A stretch of 64,000 nucleotides of DNA, taken from contig JAEUVZ010000008.1 in assembly GCA_016786665.1 (NCBI GenBank), positions 111,526 through 175,525 of the forward strand. Reading direction: 5' to 3'. A program made the position numbers and the translations under genes. Within the stretch, counting starts at the first letter, position 1, and the number at the start of each line of letters is the position of its first letter. A model generated the notes under the pieces. That model saw only the letters and a list, made by a program, of their open reading frames with translations. It had not been told where the DNA came from and did no database searches. Shown here one piece after another: positions 52,169 through 59,982 of the stretch. This stretch comes from Flavipsychrobacter sp. Lineage in GTDB: Bacteria; Bacteroidota; Bacteroidia; Chitinophagales; Chitinophagaceae.

Positions 52169-53110
52169 TTACTTTATTTCAATGACTACCTTGCCGGTAA
52201 AGCTTTCATTTTCCACCATTCTGTGCGCGTCAGCTATCCGTTCCAGCGGAAAAGTCTGGTGTACGCTGTGTCTCAGTTTTCCCGCTTCTATCAGTTCCCG
52301 GAGATGGCTAAGGTCAGTTCCGGAAGGTTTTAGCACTACAAACTTCATGCGTGGGTTAAACACCAGGTCCACCGCTGTTTTGAATATGCCGGTGGCACTA
52401 CCCAGGTTTCCCTTTGTGGTCACAAACATAGCATCCTTTTTCAGGCTCTCTTCTACATCCGATAGGGTCAGCTTCCCTGCACAATCGAAAATGAGGTCAA
52501 ATTGCTTGTTTTTCGGTATGTATTCGTTCTTATAGTCAATGATATAGTCGGCGCCTAGCTCCCGCGCGTACTCGGCGTATTTTCCATTGCAAACACCAGT
52601 CACTGTCGCGCCATAGCTCTTGGCAATCTGCACGGCCGCGCTACCCACGCCGCCCGTGCATCCGTTAATGAGGATATTCTGCCCCTTTCTTAGCTTCCCA
52701 AACTTTACCAGTCCCTGGCAGGCGGTGGTAGCTACCAGCGGGAGCGATGCTGCTTCCGTATACGATAAGCCGGAGGGCATGATCGCCGCTTCACGGGCGT
52801 CAACAGCTACCAGTTCCGCATAGGCTCCGCCTTTCATAGCGCGGTTAAATCCATATACCTCATCCCCCTCTTTAAATAGCGGACTTGCGGACTGCTCTAC
52901 AATACCGCAGAAGTCGCTGCCAACAACATGCTCTCCAAACAGGCCTGTCACCAGCCGGAACATACCTGACCGCACCAACGTATCTACCGGGTTTACCGAT
53001 GTGGCCTTGTTACGCACAAGTATCTGGCCGCTCTTTATGGATGGGGCGTCTATGTTTTTTATTTTGAATGCGTCTGCGGGGCCGTATTGTTCCAGTACTG
53101 CTGCTTTCAT
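52169..53110 (-). CDS. Zinc-independent quinone reductase-like oxidoreductase (MDR family)
   Basis: 313 residues. GroES-like N-terminal domain (IKSGQILVRNKATSVNPVDT, about 25-44; VVGSDFCGIVEQ), then a Rossmann domain with the NADPH motif LINGCTGGVGSAAVQIAKSYGA (about 147-168). The catalytic-zinc cysteine/histidine set of alcohol dehydrogenases is absent, which fits NADPH:quinone reductase or enoyl-reductase-like members. Substrate unknown. Divergent from xerD and followed by the lipocalin-like gene. Confidence 0.88.
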   Translation of the reverse strand: MKAAVLEQYGPADAFKIKNIDAPSIKSGQILVRNKATSVNPVDTLVRSGMFRLVTGLFGEHVVGSDFCGIVEQSASPLFKEGDEVYGFNRAMKGGAYAELVAVDAREAAIMPSGLSYTEAASLPLVATTACQGLVKFGKLRKGQNILINGCTGGVGSAAVQIAKSYGATVTGVCNGKYAEYARELGADYIIDYKNEYIPKNKQFDLIFDCAGKLTLSDVEESLKKDAMFVTTKGNLGSATGIFKTAVDLVFNPRMKFVVLKPSGTDLSHLRELIEAGKLRHSVHQTFPLERIADAHRMVENESFTGKVVIEIK

Positions 53111-53151
53111 GCAATAGCCAACAAAAGAATAGTACCATCACTACTTCGCAG

Positions 53152-53160
53152 TATCTTTAC
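53152..53160 (+). promoter_or_regulatory. Near-consensus -7 box TATCTTTAC of xerD
   Basis: One mismatch from TAnnTTTGC, ending 3 nt (CGC) before a GTG. It is the key evidence for placing the xerD start at 53164. Confidence 0.4.
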
Positions 53161-53163
53161 CGC

Positions 53164-54066
53164 GTGTGGGACGCATACATAAAGGGCTTTAAAGCCTACC
53201 TCCAGCTGGAGCGGAACATGTCGGATAATACCGTGGAGGCTTACCTGCATGATGTGGCCATATTAGCCAACTATATAGCTACGGATGAGAGTGGGCTGGC
53301 TTTGCAGTCGGTGGAGCTGAAGCACCTGCAAACCTTCATCGGGCATATTCATGAACTGGAGTTATCTGCCGGCACACAATCGCGTATACTGAGCGGCGTG
53401 CGTTCCTTCTTTAGTTACCTGGTGCTGGAAGATGTAATTAAAAAAGACCCGACCGAATTGCTGGAGTCGCCTAAGCTCAAGCGGACCTTGCCCGATGTAC
53501 TGAGCATTGCTGAACTGGACCAGTTGTTTGCCGCTATTGACCATAGTACCCCCGAAGGCCAGCGCAACCGGGCGCTGTTGGAAACTATGTATAGCTGTGG
53601 CCTGCGGGTGAGTGAGGTGGTTTCACTGGCTATATCACACCTGTATCTTGATGTGGGTTTTGTTCGGGTGGTGGGTAAGGGTAATAAAGAGCGCCTGGTG
53701 CCAATAGGCGATGACGCGGTGAAGTATATAAAGCTATACCGCGAGCATGTTCGGGTGCATGTGCCCATAAAGAAAGGCCAAGAAGATACCCTGTTCCTGA
53801 ACCGGCGGGGCAGCGCCCTCTCCCGGGTCATGGTGTTTATGATACTAAAAGACCTGGCGGCAAAGGCGGGAATAGAAAAGAATGTACACCCCCATATATT
53901 GCGCCACTCATTCGCTACCCACCTGGTAGAGGCCGGCGCCGACCTGCGTGCTGTGCAGGAAATGATGGGCCACAAAAGCATCACCACTACCGAAATATAC
54001 ACTCACCTGGACCGCGGGTATCTCCGCCAGACGCTGGAAAAGTATCACCCCCGGTTCGGACGTTAG
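53164..54066 (+). CDS. xerD: Tyrosine recombinase XerD/XerC type
   Basis: Resolves chromosome dimers at dif together with a partner. From GTG 53164 it has 300 residues starting (M)WDAYIKGFKAYLQLERN, the usual family N-terminus; the open frame reaches back to 53068 but overlaps the divergent gene. SAM-like N-terminal core-binding domain, then catalytic residues Arg in YSCGLRVSEVV (about 145-155), Lys in VVGKGNKER, His-xx-Arg in HILRHSFATHL, His in MGHKSITTTEIYTH and the Tyr nucleophile in this last segment. Full catalytic set present. Its neighbours show no integrative element, so a housekeeping role is likely. Confidence 0.94.
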   Translation: MWDAYIKGFKAYLQLERNMSDNTVEAYLHDVAILANYIATDESGLALQSVELKHLQTFIGHIHELELSAGTQSRILSGVRSFFSYLVLEDVIKKDPTELLESPKLKRTLPDVLSIAELDQLFAAIDHSTPEGQRNRALLETMYSCGLRVSEVVSLAISHLYLDVGFVRVVGKGNKERLVPIGDDAVKYIKLYREHVRVHVPIKKGQEDTLFLNRRGSALSRVMVFMILKDLAAKAGIEKNVHPHILRHSFATHLVEAGADLRAVQEMMGHKSITTTEIYTHLDRGYLRQTLEKYHPRFGR

Positions 54067-54773
54067 TAAACCATGTTCGGTTTGTATTCTTTCTTTCTCT
54101 TTGCCTTTATTATGTACACGTATTTCAGGTTGGCAAAAGCTACATCCCACTCGCTCCTCCTGTTAAATTCGTCTATCCATACCAGTTCCATTCCCAGGTC
54201 GTGCCGTTTTTTGTACAGGTAGCTGCTGCCCACTCCATACCGCATCCGGTAGGCCCGGGTCCGGTTATTCTTCCAGGTATGGTATATGTCGGCGTATCCG
54301 TATAGCCGGGTCTTTTTATTGTATTTATATTTCAGGCGCAGCATATTCCGGGTCACCAGGTGCGGGCGGAACTCCCGGAGGTAATCCTGGTTGAACCGGG
54401 CTATGTCGGTCTGGAAGAGGGTACGCCATTGCAGGTGGGTCTTACGGAATATTTTCTTGTCGGCTACCGCATACAGCCAAAACCGGTTGAAGTCTTCTTC
54501 GTAAGAGGTGGTGTAGCGGTACTCCGTCCCTACCCGGAGCCATTTATTCACATCTTTGTCTACCTGGAGCGAAAAGGCACTCCTGCTGAATTCCGTCAGG
54601 TTCAGCCGGTTGCCGACAATGTATTTGGCTGCAACAGAAAGGTCGGGTGAAGCCACATAGGATACGCCTATATTGTGCCAGCTCTCAAAATCGTTGATGA
54701 GCTGGCTTTTCGCACTTTCCGGAAGAGTGGTGCCGCCTAGCCACAGCAGGACTGCGTATAATTTTCTTCGCAT
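54063..54773 (-). CDS. DUF2490 family outer-membrane protein
   Basis: 236 residues with a signal peptide (MRRKLYAVLLWLGGTTLPES). The DUF2490 barrel pattern is visible: NDFESWHNIGVSYVASPDLS, YRYTTSYEEDFNRFWLYAVA, LQWRTLFQTDIARFNQDYLR, LRLKYKYNKKTRLYGYADIY and RYGVGSSYLYKKRHDLGMELVW. Function unknown. Its stop overlaps the convergent xerD stop. It is the last gene of a three-gene minus-strand set. Confidence 0.85.
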   Translation of the reverse strand: MRRKLYAVLLWLGGTTLPESAKSQLINDFESWHNIGVSYVASPDLSVAAKYIVGNRLNLTEFSRSAFSLQVDKDVNKWLRVGTEYRYTTSYEEDFNRFWLYAVADKKIFRKTHLQWRTLFQTDIARFNQDYLREFRPHLVTRNMLRLKYKYNKKTRLYGYADIYHTWKNNRTRAYRMRYGVGSSYLYKKRHDLGMELVWIDEFNRRSEWDVAFANLKYVYIIKAKRKKEYKPNMVY

Positions 54774-54821
54774 AGCAAATGGTTCGGGTTGGTTGTGTTC
54801 CCCGCCCGTTTTTCGTGTCGG

Positions 54822-55700
54822 TTAATGGTGTTTGTTGCCCGGCTCCCATATCAGCCGGAGGAAAGAACTGAACCGCTCGTTTTCGCGCTGCACCGGTATG
54901 CCGGCTACTATCCCCACCAGCAGGTTGTCGGCTACGCTCACCCTCAGCTGCGGCCGTATCGTCATGTCGAAATCATTGTGCGTAAACTCCTTATTGAATT
55001 CCATACCTATAAAATTCCTCGTGCCGGGTATCATGTAGTGTATATTGGTGTTGAAGTCGAAACGGTTGTGCCAGTGAGCGTTGTTAAACGGCTTTTCAAA
55101 CCTCGGCCCGGTGTATACCAGGGTGTGGAAGTTGTTTCCCCAACGTTTGGCCGCTACAAAGAAGGGGTTGAATACATTGCCTTGTACCATATTGCTGGTG
55201 CTCATCCTGCTTAGGTCTGCCAGCTCCAGTTCGTTAATGTACCCTATTGCCAGGCTGGTATTGGCGCGTTCCGACACCAGGAAGGTGTACTGCATAGCCG
55301 TTTTCAGGCTTTCCATCCGGTGAGAAGGCACTTCATTGCGTGCGGTTCCGTTCACCGGTGTATGAAAGGTGAAGGGTACTTCTATTTCCAGTCCCAGCCG
55401 GTCCAGCGGGGCCCATTCGTACTCCACCAGCATCTGGTAGGCGTCATATTTCTGGTTGTCGGTAATGCCCATACCCACGTTCCATTCGTGTTCTCCCTTC
55501 CGCGCGCCCAGGTCGCGGATGAGGTCTATATATAGTGGTTCGGCATGCAGCACTTTCGGTAGCTGCGTTTTGTTTTCTATTTCTTCTATATACAGGCTGT
55601 CTTTCAGGTTGTTTTCTTCGCGTGTCTCTTCCCTGTCCACCTGTGCCGATGTAAAGTATGGAGCGCATAGCAATGCTATGGCTAAAAGGTATTTTACCAT
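54822..55700 (-). CDS. Outer-membrane protein with HAEPLYIDLIRDLGARKGE motif
   Basis: 292 residues: signal peptide ending near YFTSAQ, an acidic linker, then the conserved-looking HAEPLYIDLIRDLGARKGE (about 51-69), followed by a barrel-like part of alternating strands (VEYEWAPLDRLGLEIEVPFT, TSLAIGYINELELADL, NFIGMEFNKEFTHNDFDMTI) and a last strand SSFLRLIWEPG. Closely related full-length proteins are common in Bacteroidota, but I know no assigned function. Probably co-transcribed with the lipoprotein gene upstream and DUF2490 downstream. Confidence 0.8.
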   Translation of the reverse strand: MVKYLLAIALLCAPYFTSAQVDREETREENNLKDSLYIEEIENKTQLPKVLHAEPLYIDLIRDLGARKGEHEWNVGMGITDNQKYDAYQMLVEYEWAPLDRLGLEIEVPFTFHTPVNGTARNEVPSHRMESLKTAMQYTFLVSERANTSLAIGYINELELADLSRMSTSNMVQGNVFNPFFVAAKRWGNNFHTLVYTGPRFEKPFNNAHWHNRFDFNTNIHYMIPGTRNFIGMEFNKEFTHNDFDMTIRPQLRVSVADNLLVGIVAGIPVQRENERFSSFLRLIWEPGNKHH

Positions 55701-55757
55701 TGTTGGTTACAATTATAGTTACTGAAAAGGTGTAATCGTTCCGCGGTTGCGGCAAGG

Positions 55758-56168
55758 TTAGCAACTATGGTCGGGAGGTGGCAGGCAGATTTCCCGTGCT
55801 ATAAGAGGGTATTGCTTTTCTATATGTGTAGGGTAAAGGCGGTGTACCGTATGGAAGAAGGACAGGTGTACGGCCGGAGTAGTACAGGTCCAGTCTTTAA
55901 GTGTTTTTCCTATTTCGTAGCCGTCGTTATCGTCCTGTTCCGGCACAAAGTCATCGTCCATATCCAGCAGGCATTCTGCTACCAGCTCATATACCGATTC
56001 TATGTCATTAAACGAAAGGTCCTCGGTATATTCCTCGCCGTTCCACTTCATTGGTACGGGGTCGTAGGCCGTATCTACCGAGCAGTTAAGTACCAGCAGG
56101 GCAATAAGCGCCACCAGCGCCCTGCTGAGGCGCCATTTGAGCTTTGCGGTGTACGTTTTGCCATGCAT
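55758..56168 (-). CDS. Small lipoprotein, first gene of an outer-membrane operon
   Basis: 136 residues: basic start MHGKTYTAKLKWRLSRALVA, hydrophobic stretch with lipobox LLVLNCS (Cys near 29), then a small acidic soluble domain (FNDIESVYELVAECLLDMDDDF) with four further cysteines, ending CLPPPDHSC. No family recognised. A TATCTTCGC box ends 4 nt before the ATG. Confidence 0.7.
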   Translation of the reverse strand: MHGKTYTAKLKWRLSRALVALIALLVLNCSVDTAYDPVPMKWNGEEYTEDLSFNDIESVYELVAECLLDMDDDFVPEQDDNDGYEIGKTLKDWTCTTPAVHLSFFHTVHRLYPTHIEKQYPLIAREICLPPPDHSC

Positions 56169-56172
56169 GGCT

Positions 56173-56181
56173 GCGAAGATA
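56173..56181 (-). promoter_or_regulatory. Near-consensus -7 box TATCTTCGC of the lipoprotein operon
   Basis: One mismatch from TAnnTTTGC, ending 4 nt before the ATG at 56168. It shares a 69-bp divergent region with the purB promoter. Confidence 0.4.
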
Positions 56182-56225
56182 CATAATGACCTGATAGCAA
56201 ACTGTTAAACTCCCCCCGCGAATAG

Positions 56226-56234
56226 TATCTTTGC
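56226..56234 (+). promoter_or_regulatory. -7 box TATCTTTGC of purB
   Basis: Exact TAnnTTTGC ending 3 nt (GCC) before the purB ATG; predicts a leaderless mRNA. Confidence 0.55.
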
Positions 56235-56237
56235 GCC

Positions 56238-57587
56238 ATGGAATTATCAGCGCTTACTGCCATCAGCCCCGTAGATGGGCGTTACCGGTCTCAATTGTCT
56301 GTTTTAGCCCCCTACTTTTCCGAGTTTGGCCTCATCCGTTACCGGGTAAGGGTAGAGGTGGAGTATTTCATCTTCCTGGCCGAGAAGAAGGTTTTTAAAT
56401 TGCCAGCCTCCGTTAAAGCGGCCAGGCTACGCGCTATCTACCAGGACTTTACCGAAGCGGATGCGCAGCAAATAAAGCTGACGGAACGCACCACTAATCA
56501 CGATGTAAAGGCGGTGGAGTATTTCCTGAAAGATAAGCTGAAAGCAATGGGCGCCGGTGATGCCGTGGAGTGGGTGCATTTCGGCCTCACCTCGCAAGAC
56601 GTGAATAATACCGCCGTACCCCTGTTGTGGAAGGAAGCGGTAGAGGAGCAATACCTGCCCACCCTGCAAAACACCGTGTTGCAGTTGCGCCGTATGGCGA
56701 AGGAGTGGGCTAAAATCGCCCTCCTGGCGCGCACGCATGGGCAGCCGGCATCGCCTACCATGCTGGGCAAGGAGATAATGGTATTTGTTGAGCGGCTGGA
56801 AGGGCAGATACAACAGCTATCGCATGTGCCTTTTGCGGCCAAGTTTGGCGGTGCTACGGGCAACTTCAATGCCCACTACGTGGCCTTCCCCGGAAAGGAT
56901 TGGATTAAGTTTGGTAATGATTTTGTTAACAACCGGCTGGGGCTGGAGCGCATGCAGTATACCACGCAGATAGAGCACTACGATAACCTGGCGGCGCAGT
57001 TTGATGCGCTGAAACGGATTAACACCATATTGATAGACTTCTGCCGCGATGTATGGACCTACATCTCCATGGAGTACTTTAAGCAGAAAGTAAAAGAAGG
57101 TGAGGTGGGCTCTTCCGCTATGCCGCATAAGGTCAACCCTATAGATTTTGAGAACGCGGAAGGGAACTTTGGCATCGCCAACGCCCTGTACGAGCACCTG
57201 GCCGCGAAGCTTCCCATCAGCCGCTTGCAGCGCGATCTTACAGACAGCACCGTGCTGCGCAACATAGGCGTGCCCATGGCGCATGCTATGCTGGCGTTAC
57301 GCTCGCTTGATAAAGGTTTGGGAAAACTACTCCTCAATAAAGAAAAGCTCCATGCCGACCTGGAAGATAACTGGGCCGTAGTAGCTGAAGCCATACAAAC
57401 CATTCTTCGCCGTGAGAACTATCCGCAACCCTACGAGGCGTTGAAAGCGCTCACCCGGGGCAAAGCAGGTATTAATAAAAAGGGGATGCACGCCTTTATT
57501 GACAAACTGAAGGTGAGCGCTGCTGTAAAGAAGGAATTAAAAGCTATTACGCCGCACAACTATACCGGTGTTGACTTTAAGCTGTAA
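56238..57587 (+). CDS. purB: Adenylosuccinate lyase
   Basis: Catalyses two fumarate-releasing steps of purine synthesis (SAICAR to AICAR, adenylosuccinate to AMP). 449 residues. Landmarks: ISPVDGRYRSQLSVLAPYFS (about 9-28), TNHDVKAVEYFLKD, HFGLTSQDVNNTAVPLLW (about 115-132), ARTHGQPASPTMLGKE with the catalytic His, and the fumarase-family signature GSSAMPHKVNPIDFENAEGN (about 292-311). All active-site segments are present. It is followed in the same frame by a methyltransferase gene. Confidence 0.97.
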   Translation: MELSALTAISPVDGRYRSQLSVLAPYFSEFGLIRYRVRVEVEYFIFLAEKKVFKLPASVKAARLRAIYQDFTEADAQQIKLTERTTNHDVKAVEYFLKDKLKAMGAGDAVEWVHFGLTSQDVNNTAVPLLWKEAVEEQYLPTLQNTVLQLRRMAKEWAKIALLARTHGQPASPTMLGKEIMVFVERLEGQIQQLSHVPFAAKFGGATGNFNAHYVAFPGKDWIKFGNDFVNNRLGLERMQYTTQIEHYDNLAAQFDALKRINTILIDFCRDVWTYISMEYFKQKVKEGEVGSSAMPHKVNPIDFENAEGNFGIANALYEHLAAKLPISRLQRDLTDSTVLRNIGVPMAHAMLALRSLDKGLGKLLLNKEKLHADLEDNWAVVAEAIQTILRRENYPQPYEALKALTRGKAGINKKGMHAFIDKLKVSAAVKKELKAITPHNYTGVDFKL

Positions 57588-57590
57588 GTA

Positions 57591-58955
57591 TTGAGCCAGC
57601 TGCCACAGGAACTATTACGCGACCTACAGGGGATACGGGGCTTTGATGGGGATGCCTTACAGGCGGCCCACCAGTTGCCCGCTGTTACTTCTGCCAGGTT
57701 AAATCCCTACAAGCCATCGGGTGTGTTCGCAACGGCGGAGCCGGTTCCGTGGTGCGCTACGGGCAGGTACCTGGTGGAGCGGCCCTCCTTTACGCTCGAT
57801 CCGCTTTTTCATGCAGGCGCCTATTATGTGCAGGAGGCATCTTCCATGTTCCTCCACCACATGGTACATACGTTGTTGCCGGAAAGGGACAACCTGCGTG
57901 TGCTGGACCTATGTGCCGCACCGGGAGGGAAAAGCACCCTGCTGGCATCGCTGCTGGGGAAAAGCAGTTTGCTGATATCCAATGAAGTTATCCGCCCAAG
58001 GGCCTCTATACTGGAAGAGAACATGACCCGCTGGGGCTATACCAATACCTGGGTCACCAGTAACGACCCACGGGACTTCTCAGGGCTACCCGGCTACTTC
58101 GACCTGATGGTGGTAGATGCGCCGTGCAGCGGCTCCGGCTTGTTTCGAAAAGACGAGCGCGCCCTCGGTGAATGGAGCGAGGCCAACGTGCTGCTTTGCG
58201 CGCAGCGACAGCAGCGCATATTGGCGGATGCATGGCCCGCGCTGAAAGAGGGTGGTATACTGATATACGCGACTTGCTCTTACTCGCCGCAGGAAGATGA
58301 AGAGATACTGGACTGGCTGTCTGAAGATTTTAGCGCTGAGCCCCTCAGCGTACCCCTGCCGGAAGAGTGGGGGATAGTGGCTACTTACTCGGGCAAGGCA
58401 GGCTTTACCGGCTACCGTTTTTCGCCGGATAAGGTAAAAGGCGAGGGTTTCTTTATTGCCGCCCTACGCAAAACATCAGAAACTGACGCCCTGCGCCCCG
58501 CAAAATTCAGGTCGGCGCATGATAAAAAAATATACGCACAGGCATCCCATCTTTTACAAGCACGCGATTTTGCTTGCCTGAAGATGGGCGATGAGTATAA
58601 TATGATATACCCGGAGCACGAAGCGGATATAGCGATACTGCAGAAAGCAGTGTACCTGCGGCGAATAGGAACTCCGCTGGGCCAGCCAACCGCAAAAGAA
58701 TGGCTTCCCGCGCACGATATAGCGTTAAGTATAGAGCGCAGCGAAAATATTCCTTCCATATCGCTGGATAAAGACCAGGCTTTGCGCTTCCTGAAGAAAG
58801 AAGAGGTGGCGATGCCGATGGTGGAAAAGGGTTGGCACCTGGTGTGTTACGATGGCCATTCGCTGGGTTGGGTCAAGTCCCTGGGCAACCGCTTTAACAA
58901 TTATTTACCGAAACATTGGCGTATTCGCATGGATATACGCGAACTGGAAGGGTAG
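57591..58955 (+). CDS. RNA (cytosine-C5)-methyltransferase, NOL1/NOP2/Sun family (RsmF-like)
   Basis: 454 residues from a TTG that follows the purB stop by one codon in the same frame. SAM-binding motif LDLCAAPGGKSTLLASLLGK (about 106-125), LMVVDAPCSGSGLFRKDE with the first cysteine (about 173-190), and YATCSYSPQEDEEI with the catalytic cysteine (about 224-237). The C-terminal ~170 residues resemble RsmF's extra domains (KYLP-like NNYLPKHWRI), pointing to 16S rRNA or another structured RNA as target. Co-transcribed with purB. Confidence 0.92.
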   Translation: MSQLPQELLRDLQGIRGFDGDALQAAHQLPAVTSARLNPYKPSGVFATAEPVPWCATGRYLVERPSFTLDPLFHAGAYYVQEASSMFLHHMVHTLLPERDNLRVLDLCAAPGGKSTLLASLLGKSSLLISNEVIRPRASILEENMTRWGYTNTWVTSNDPRDFSGLPGYFDLMVVDAPCSGSGLFRKDERALGEWSEANVLLCAQRQQRILADAWPALKEGGILIYATCSYSPQEDEEILDWLSEDFSAEPLSVPLPEEWGIVATYSGKAGFTGYRFSPDKVKGEGFFIAALRKTSETDALRPAKFRSAHDKKIYAQASHLLQARDFACLKMGDEYNMIYPEHEADIAILQKAVYLRRIGTPLGQPTAKEWLPAHDIALSIERSENIPSISLDKDQALRFLKKEEVAMPMVEKGWHLVCYDGHSLGWVKSLGNRFNNYLPKHWRIRMDIRELEG

Positions 58956-59000
58956 CAACAGGCATAAAATTTGTATTTTACCCCGCTAAAGTAACCGGCC

Positions 59001-59948
59001 ATGCTCAGATTAGTCTCTTTTCTATTGGGTGTGCTCTTCGCTACGGTAGCGACGGCGCAAAGCGAAAAATACTTCGTTCGTTATAAGAACGGGCAATTGG
59101 TGATAGAGCACACCATCGCTCCGGGAGAAACAGTTTACGGGCTGGCGCGGCGCTTTCACGTGCCCCCTGCCCAGTTGACCGATTTAAACCATGTAGGCTA
59201 CCAGGCCAAACTTACTCCCGGCACTACTATTGATATTCCTTTGGCGGTTTACAACCACATAAACGAAGCGCCTGAGTATATGAATGATGTCCGCGAGTTG
59301 TATTACCGGGTGGAAAACAAGGAGAACCTGCCGCGCGTAGTACGCTACACCGGCGTGCCCCAGCGTAAGATTGAAAAATGGAACAATCTCACAGGCTCTT
59401 ACCTGCGGGATGGCCAGGAACTAATGGTGGGCTGGGTGCTCTACGATGCTACCCCTATCGCCAGCCAGGTGAAGCAACCCGATGCGGTGGCCCGCACTAC
59501 CGGCGACTGGTCTACGCGCACGGCCAATCAGCCGCAAGAGGAGACACCTTCCCGTACCCTCGATGACCTTCGTCCGGATACAGTGTCGGTGCCCGTCACC
59601 CGCGTAGTGGCAGATACGGCTCATGTGGTTACCCCCGAGGAAGAAACCTATATGGCCCAGACCCTGCAGGAGCAGCGGATAATAACCGAAAAAGGTCCGG
59701 CCGCTTTTTTTACTCCCAAAACCGCGTCAAAATCGTACTACGCATTTCATAATACGCTTCCCCGGGGTACCATTCTTAAAGTACTGAATCCCGGTTCCGG
59801 CAAGTGGATTTTCGCTAAGGTGATAGGCACGGTGCCCGCTACGGCCCAGTACTACAACTGTCTTATAGGGCTCACGGCCACCGCAAAAAGGGAATTGGGT
59901 GTACGGGAGAACAAGATGTTCTGCGAGATAAGTTATGGGGTTCTCTAA
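59001..59948 (+). CDS. LysM protein with RlpA-like C-terminal domain
   Basis: 315 residues: signal peptide (SFLLGVLFATVATAQ), LysM-type segment (about 33-85, IAPGETVYGLARRFHVPPAQ ... LTPGTTIDIPL), a middle region with a second weaker LysM-like stretch (NKENLPRVVRYTGVPQRKIE, about 108-145), a Thr/Pro-rich linker, and a C-terminal double-psi barrel-like part (about 245-315, YYAFHNTLPRGTILKVLNPG). Predicted to bind peptidoglycan in the periplasm. The RlpA-like assignment rests on the ALP-GT-KV pattern only. Confidence 0.82.
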   Translation: MLRLVSFLLGVLFATVATAQSEKYFVRYKNGQLVIEHTIAPGETVYGLARRFHVPPAQLTDLNHVGYQAKLTPGTTIDIPLAVYNHINEAPEYMNDVRELYYRVENKENLPRVVRYTGVPQRKIEKWNNLTGSYLRDGQELMVGWVLYDATPIASQVKQPDAVARTTGDWSTRTANQPQEETPSRTLDDLRPDTVSVPVTRVVADTAHVVTPEEETYMAQTLQEQRIITEKGPAAFFTPKTASKSYYAFHNTLPRGTILKVLNPGSGKWIFAKVIGTVPATAQYYNCLIGLTATAKRELGVRENKMFCEISYGVL

Positions 59949-59982
59949 GCGTTTTCTGCCATAGTCTGTATATTAGCGCAGC

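Noticed and set aside
53068..53163. N-terminal extension of xerD from the ATG at 53068
   Set aside because: It overlaps the start of the divergent oxidoreductase gene, reads through the probable promoter, and the family N-terminus begins at the GTG at 53164.
53164..54066. xerD as a sign of an integrated mobile element
   Set aside because: No attachment-site repeats, excisionase or phage genes lie nearby, and the neighbours are ordinary chromosomal genes, so the housekeeping dimer-resolution role is preferred.
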